A stretch of DNA of 5,842 nucleotides. Origin: Xanthobacteraceae bacterium (lineage in GTDB: Bacteria > Pseudomonadota > Alphaproteobacteria > Rhizobiales > Xanthobacteraceae). The translations under genes and the position numbers were made by a program. This document shows positions 5,614 through 5,842 of the stretch, piece by piece. The stretch is taken from contig JASHYD010001310.1 of the NCBI GenBank assembly GCA_030043175.1, forward strand, positions 1 through 5,842. Direction: 5' to 3'. The stretch's first letter is position 1; every line of letters begins with the position of its first letter. The notes below the pieces were generated by a model. The model was not told the origin of the DNA. It ran no database searches and worked only from the letters and a program-made list of their open reading frames with translations.

Positions 5614-5842
5614 GGTGTAGCCTGAGTTCGCGAGATAAGCTTTGCATTCTTCCTTGGAAACCCCTTTGAGAAATGAGGCGATAGCTCTCCAAAGCTGCTC
5701 AACAGTGCGCGCCTTCATTTTTCGTAAGAACGATTTGAGCCTTGCGAAGAGTTGTTCGATGGGATTTAGATCCGGACTGTAAGCCGGCAGGAAAACGGCG
5801 CATGCGCCGCGTGCCGCGATTGCCTCTTCGACCCCGTCGACC
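5611..5842 (-). CDS. IS630-family transposase, C-terminal part (runs off the right edge)
   Basis: The minus strand reads open from the right window edge to a TAA at 5613-5611, giving the last 76 residues of a protein whose start lies outside. The stretch LPAYSPDLNPIEQLFARLK is the hallmark C-terminal block of IS630/Tc1-mariner type DDE transposases. The Glu of NPIEQLF is the third catalytic acidic residue of that family, and the two Asp residues would be upstream, outside the window. The following residues (KARTVEQLWRAI) also fit the family's C-terminal helix. The frame shows no stop or shift in the visible part, so the element may be intact, but activity cannot be judged. Its transposition function is unrelated to the guanidine genes. 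The element marks the right boundary of the accessory block. Confidence 0.9.
   Translation of the reverse strand, partial: VDGVEEAIAARGACAVFLPAYSPDLNPIEQLFARLKSFLRKMKARTVEQLWRAIASFLKGVSKEECKAYLANSGYT

Noticed and set aside
1..5842. CRISPR array, tRNA or rRNA genes
   Set aside because: I saw no regularly spaced palindromic repeats beyond the two-copy repeats listed, and no tRNA- or rRNA-like conserved segments on either strand.

Overview
The window is GC-rich, with codon use and gene types that suggest an alphaproteobacterium, probably of the Rhizobiales. That assignment is an inference from the style of the proteins and not from a marker gene. Its core is one leftward (minus-strand) operon for taking up and breaking down free guanidine, with remnants or ends of mobile elements on both sides.

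Reading in the direction of transcription, right to left: (1) a sigma70-like promoter at about 5069-5097; (2) a clear guanidine-I (ykkC) riboswitch aptamer at about 4942-5056; (3) a leader of about 60 nt that can fold in two competing ways, one of which buries a Shine-Dalgarno sequence; (4) a NitT/TauT-type ABC importer: secreted substrate-binding protein (4884-3802), inner-membrane permease (3716-2901) and ATPase (2904-2128, ATGA overlap with the permease); (5) a ureohydrolase-family enzyme (2123-918) with the sequence signature I associate with the nickel-dependent guanidine hydrolase GdmH; and (6) an unrecognised 158-residue protein (908-432), whose ribosome-binding site overlaps the hydrolase stop codon and whose first eight residues include three His and two Asp. 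The logic is coherent. Guanidine binds the RNA and switches on the operon, the importer brings guanidine in, and the hydrolase converts it to urea and ammonia. No urease, urea carboxylase, allophanate hydrolase or HypA/HypB-like nickel chaperone is encoded in the window.

Right flank: 5119-5170 holds two copies of a 21-bp direct repeat at 31-bp spacing, just upstream of the promoter. They may be an old IS21-type terminus or a regulator site. From 5171 to about 5590 I recognise no gene. From 5611 to the right edge lies the C-terminal end of an IS630-family transposase running off the window. Left flank: 1-431 has no gene I can support. It starts with tandem repeats resembling the end of an IS21-family element, followed by an AT-rich stretch (about 70-175) that differs from the rest. 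The operon therefore looks like accessory DNA between insertion sequences.

The most interesting points are the plausible translational switch downstream of the aptamer, the out-of-frame ATG with the best ribosome-binding site at the start of the binding-protein gene (possible frameshift or sequence error), and the small His-rich protein coupled to the nickel enzyme.
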